From: Beroe ovata
Taxonomy: Eukaryota; Ctenophora; Nuda; Beroida; Beroidae
Reading direction: 5' to 3'
Length of the DNA stretch: 10,411 nt
Assembly (NCBI GenBank): GCA_946803715.1
Contig: CAMPET010000697.1
Coordinates: 1-10,411, forward strand
In this document: in pieces, positions 7,656 to 10,411 of the stretch
Numbering within the stretch: position 1 is the stretch's first letter
Layout of the letters: each line of letters begins with the position of its first letter
Translations under genes and position numbers: made by a program
The notes under the pieces: generated by a model
What the model saw: only the letters and a program-made list of their open reading frames with translations
Database searches by the model: none
What the model was told of the DNA's origin: nothing

Positions 7656-7770
7656 GGACTGTAGGTCGGGGGACTGTAGGTCGGTGGACTGTAGATCGGG
7701 AGATTTCCACAGGGTAGACTCTAGGTCGGAGGACTGTAGGTCGGCAGCAGCAACCAGGACCTTAGGTCGG
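7656..7770. repeat. 15-bp minisatellite, unit GGACTGTAGGTCGGG
   Basis: Three nearly perfect adjacent units (7656-7700) are followed by degenerate ones interrupted by short unrelated inserts. The motif GTAGGTCGG or CTAGGTCGG recurs at about 7721 and 7737, and TTAGGTCGG at about 7762. It lies 35 bp upstream of the open frame of the transposase relic. The period is a multiple of three, but TAG occurs in the unit, so it is not coding in that frame. Confidence 0.8.
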
Positions 7771-7805
7771 GAGCTGCACTAATGAGGTTTCTAACATGCA
7801 TGTAG

Positions 7806-8117
7806 GGTATCATACACCCCTTGACTGATGGACGACGATCTTGGAGATGCTTCAAGCATAGCTCCAAGTGTCCTGGCCGCCTCTACACCCTGAACGATTC
7901 ATTCCACTCCCTCGGCAAACCCCGCAACCACCCTGCCAATGTTCCTGATTCCAACGCTGCTGAGGCCCGCTCCAAGATCAAGGAGATGGCCTCAACAACT
8001 ACCACCCTCCGCTCCTCCCTCTCCTCTACCTTTCCCTCTGCGATCGTTGACGGATGCCACTTCCACTTCTGCCAAGCTTTGGTAGAGCTCCTACTTTTCC
8101 TTAGTGTTGCTGTGTGA
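7806..8117 (+). pseudogene. MULE-type transposase relic: FLYWCH finger joined to CxxH segment
   Basis: The frame is open from just after a TAG at 7803-7805 to a TGA at 8115-8117. Numbering from the Leu codon at 7821, residues 4-23 (GRRSWRC...KCPGRLYT) match the core of a FLYWCH zinc finger: Trp8, Cys10 and Cys17. The His-x-His ligand pair is expected at 35-37, but Arg35-Asn-His37 is present, so one ligand is lost. Residues 70-86 (TFPSAIVDGCHFHFCQA) match the segment of MULE transposases that carries a conserved CxxH (Cys79, His82) between the second catalytic Asp and the catalytic Glu. In intact MULEs these two regions are separated by a long stretch containing both Asp residues. Here only about 30 residues separate them, an in-frame internal deletion. 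No ATG opens the frame and the C-terminus is missing. The segment is more C-rich than its surroundings, as expected for former coding DNA. Confidence 0.75.
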
Positions 8118-8904
8118 ACCCTTTAGGTCCATCTCCCTCCTATAGTAGTAGACATGATTGTATTCTTCGTTGTACAGCAATCTTGATGCTATGAGTAGCA
8201 TAATCAACTTATAGGATGAGGAACATATTACACGTAGGCAGATATCGTATATATGCTGGGACCCTGATACAACCCCAATAGGTGGGCAACAATACTAAGG
8301 CACTTTATTCTGAACCTTTCCGGCTACTCATCAGACTCATAGTCACCCAGTCAACAAGAAATATGTTGCCAGCATATTCGGCTACAACCAGTGAATCGAA
8401 GGACTATGTTCATACCTATTACAAAGTTCTTCTACGTTAGCATATAAAAGTTTCCTCGAGAAATTAAAACGTATCCGGCTTCCCTGTTTCTTGCCTGCAA
8501 ATAATTTCATTTCTATTCATGTATGGATGACGAATCATCCCTTGTTTATGCTACTTAGTATCAGTCGGCGGCCACTCTACCCATTCTCTACTTATTCAAT
8601 GGCCAATCAGATTGACTAAATCTAAGTTTCAGACTTCGGTTTGTTTCTTCTGTGTAGTGTGTACCATGAATAGGCAGTGCTCATACCGTGTACATAGAGT
8701 TCCACTCTGTGTATCCTGTACACAACCACACACACTTCTTGAGTGTGACAGTAGTGCCCGGAGGAACAGGCAATCATATTAACAGAACCAGCTCACTTGT
8801 CTGCTTATCTGTATCCAAACAAATTATTGTGTTTGGGGAGGGCGAGATTGTGTCAGCCTCGCCACGGGAACCACATACAACGTGAGCCTAGGTCGAAAAA
8901 TACG
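8118..8904. other. Element interior, right part; no recognised gene
   Basis: No transposase motif continues after the stop at 8117 in any frame I checked by eye. One plus frame (8688-8885) has no family features. The segment is ordinary AT-rich DNA up to the start of the right arm. It may be decayed remains of the 3' part of the transposon. Confidence 0.4.
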
Positions 8905-9623
8905 AACCTAGAATACCTACATCCTCGAAATTTATCTTGAAAACTAGCAGTTTTCAGGCAGATTTTTGTGTCGCACGTGACATGGGAGTAGTCTTTTCTC
9001 CTGAACGGATGGTGTGCGTGATCTAAAAATGCTCTTAATCGATTTTCAATGTCAGAAAATGTAGCTGCAGAGTATAAGCATGATACATAAAGGTATGAAT
9101 GGCAAAGCTTTGACATTTTTGGGTCATTGATCATCTCGCGCAAGACCTAAACGAGGCCGAAACTCCTGAACCGTCAATTTCTAAGCTTTGGGAGTGCTCT
9201 AGATCGATTCCCGAGGTCATAAAATGTAACTGTAGAGTATAAGCATGACACATATATGAAATTGGAAAATTTTGACATTTTTGGGTCAGCGGTCATGTCG
9301 CGCGTGACCTGAATGTGGCCGTAACTCCTGAACCGTCAATTTTTGAGCTTTGGGAGTGCTCTAGATCGATTTCTGAGGTCATAAAACGTACCCATAGAGT
9401 ATAATCATGCTCTATAAGGGCACTAGGGTGAACTTACGAATTTTACCCAAAATTTCCCACGGTCAGATATGGGCGTAGCTGTCACGTGGTTTCCCCAGGG
9501 TCCCAGAAGTGAAAACTTTTTTTGGTGCTTCCTCAGACCTATACCAGTTGATTAAAACACTAAAACCTTTTAACGGAATTTTTTCCCAGATGACTAAGAA
9601 TTTTGCTTATTTTTCCCTTACTA
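8905..9623 (-). repeat. Right terminal inverted repeat arm
   Basis: This arm is the reverse complement of 6274-6979. Its tandem units, in mirror order, occupy 8905-9082, 9083-9247 and 9248-9409, followed by an outer segment to CCCTTACTA at 9615-9623. The terminal segment (TGACTAAGAATTTTGCTTAT before TTTTCCC) is the longer of two terminus variants seen in the window. CACGTG occurs at 8974 and 9483, matching the positions of the left-arm copies. Confidence 0.9.
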
Positions 9624-9965
9624 TCAGCTGAGCAATGTATCGTGAAATCTTGATATAGACACGTATAACACGTATAACGATTGAAATACCTTATATGAGA
9701 TAACAACTACTACACTTTGTACTATGTAATGTTATAGAGTGATGACTGACTGGGGAAGAGCTGAAAGTCAAGAGTAAGTAGGTATTTCAGGAGTAAGTAT
9801 TGCAAATCACACATCTATTGATTCTACACTAACGTCCAATATATTCAGTAACCGCGCTAGTGCGGGTACAGGAACAACACATAGGATGGTGGAAACCGCT
9901 GCTAGTGGGAACCACTTATATAATAAATATAGTAAATACTAATGATAACGCCGCCAAATTAATAC
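9624..9965. other. Non-coding flank of the element
   Basis: No gene is seen. The 9-mer ACGTATAAC is repeated in tandem at 9661-9678, and GAGTAAGTA occurs twice near 9771 and 9791. The stretch ends at an N (9966) immediately before a truncated copy of the transposon terminus. Confidence 0.45.
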
Positions 9966-9966
9966 N

Positions 9967-10018
9967 AAAACCTTTTAACGGAATTTTTTCCCAGATGAAC
10001 TTTATTTTTCCCTTACTA
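9967..10018 (-). mobile_element. Truncated transposon terminus, short variant
   Basis: 52 bp match the outermost part of the long-arm element, from AAAACCTTTTAACGG to CCCTTACTA, in the orientation of the right end. The internal part reads GAACTTTATTTTTCCC, without the extra TAGTCATCT-side bases, so it resembles the left-arm variant in the reverse complement. Its inner end coincides with an assembly N, so the missing part may be an assembly gap and not a biological truncation. Confidence 0.85.
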
Positions 10019-10037
10019 TAAGTTCTTCCGGAGAGCA

Positions 10038-10093
10038 ATAATAGTAAGTACTATAATAGTAAGTACTATAATAGTAAGTACTATAATAGTAAG
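10038..10093. repeat. 15-bp tandem array, unit ATAATAGTAAGTACT
   Basis: Three perfect units plus 11 bases of a fourth. The unit contains TAGTAAG, the same string that begins the transposon terminus (TAGTAAGGG), and the array ends with TAGTAAGGTTA. The array sits between two truncated transposon termini. The resemblance may be chance in AT-rich DNA, or the array may have expanded from a terminus. Confidence 0.9.
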
Positions 10094-10208
10094 GTTACTC
10101 ACATTTACTAGACACTGCATCTAGATTCCCCAGTCTAATACCAGATCCAGCGAGTTCTGACGAAAATAATATAGAGATAACCAAAAACTATATCACCGTC
10201 ACACACAA

Positions 10209-10273
10209 ACTAAAACCTTTTAACGGAATTTTTTCCCAGATGACTAAAAATTTTGCTTATTTTTCCCTTACTA
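10209..10273 (-). mobile_element. Truncated transposon terminus, long variant
   Basis: 65 bp, from ACTAAAACCTTTTAACGG to CCCTTACTA, nearly identical to the right end of the long-arm element (9559-9623), including ATGACTAA and the TTTTGCTTAT segment. It is in the same orientation as the copy at 9967 and the right arm. It starts at almost the same internal point as the copy at 9967. No matching left end is present in the window. Confidence 0.85.
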
Positions 10274-10411
10274 CTAGATCAATAATTAATCCTAGTACAA
10301 TTTAGATCAAAATATGACCACGTCGTTTACCAGGTATACGGATACACTACGATACTGTCCCTGTCAAGTTTATGTGGCACAGCACTATTTCTCATATTCG
10401 TCACAGACAAG
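10274..10411. other. Non-coding tail of the window
   Basis: Short AT-rich sequence to the window edge. I see no feature in it. Confidence 0.4.

Larger units (their letters stand above)
6274..9623. mobile_element. Long-arm DNA transposon, probable deleted Mutator-like element
   Basis: Two inverted arms of about 0.7 kb bound a 1.9-kb interior. The termini are TAGTAAGGGAAAAATAA on the left and its complement ending CCCTTACTA on the right. The interior contains a plus-strand relic of a MULE-type transposase (7806-8117) and a 15-bp minisatellite. Very long terminal inverted repeats plus a FLYWCH/MULE fragment fit the Mutator superfamily. The catalytic residues are absent, so the copy is non-autonomous. 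Mutator elements normally leave 8-11 bp target duplications. I see none here, only TA shared at both ends. Either the duplication has been lost, or the arms belong to a TA-target family in which a MULE piece is nested. Two truncated copies of the same terminus lie downstream at 9967 and 10209. Confidence 0.75.

Noticed and set aside
6265-9632. A 9-bp target-site duplication flanking the long-arm element
   Set aside because: The 9 bases on the left (TGTTCATTA) and right (TCAGCTGAG) do not match under the boundary I chose. Shifting the boundary to GGG/CCC does not restore a match.

Overview
The window looks like non-coding, repeat-dominated nuclear DNA from an animal, probably a marine invertebrate. 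It is AT-rich overall. It has many simple and minisatellite arrays, isolated N bases typical of a draft assembly, very small and mutually inconsistent reading frames, and no prokaryotic operon structure. A sponge is one possibility, because the octamer CACGTGAC recurs strikingly, but that is a weak inference. I see no intact conserved protein-coding gene, no tRNA or rRNA, and no CRISPR array.

Layout. Positions 1-2470 are AT-rich intergenic or intronic sequence with GC-rich hairpins. A promoter-like cluster lies at about 950-1125 (two perfect TGACGTCA sites, a TCGCGAGA motif and an RFX-like half site), with further RFX-like sites near 1655. Positions 2471-3613 are a mosaic of tandem arrays: a (TCCCGG)n array of 18-bp period, a degenerate minisatellite of about 28 bp, a regular 10-bp GTGCATTAAT array, a hairpin and a C/CA microsatellite. 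A 15-bp direct repeat brackets most of this block. Positions 3614-6273 are mostly featureless, apart from a triple CACGTGAC cluster (4383-4437), short inverted repeats and one weak candidate for a small secreted peptide (5279-5488).

The main feature is a 3.35-kb element at 6274-9623 with inverted arms of about 0.7 kb that end in TAGTAAGGG...CCCTTACTA. Each arm carries three diverged tandem units of about 165 bp. The outer parts of the arms are about 98% identical, but the inner units only about 87%. The 1.9-kb interior holds a 15-bp minisatellite and a short + strand coding relic (7806-8117). The relic reads as a FLYWCH zinc-finger segment joined to the CxxH segment of a Mutator-like (MULE) transposase, with the catalytic core missing. 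I interpret the whole as a non-autonomous, deleted Mutator-like element. Two more truncated copies of its terminal ~50-65 bp lie downstream (9967-10018 and 10209-10273), both in the orientation of the right end.

The genes here do not work together as a pathway. The content is best read as transposon and satellite debris, with one plausible regulatory patch and one weak small-protein candidate.
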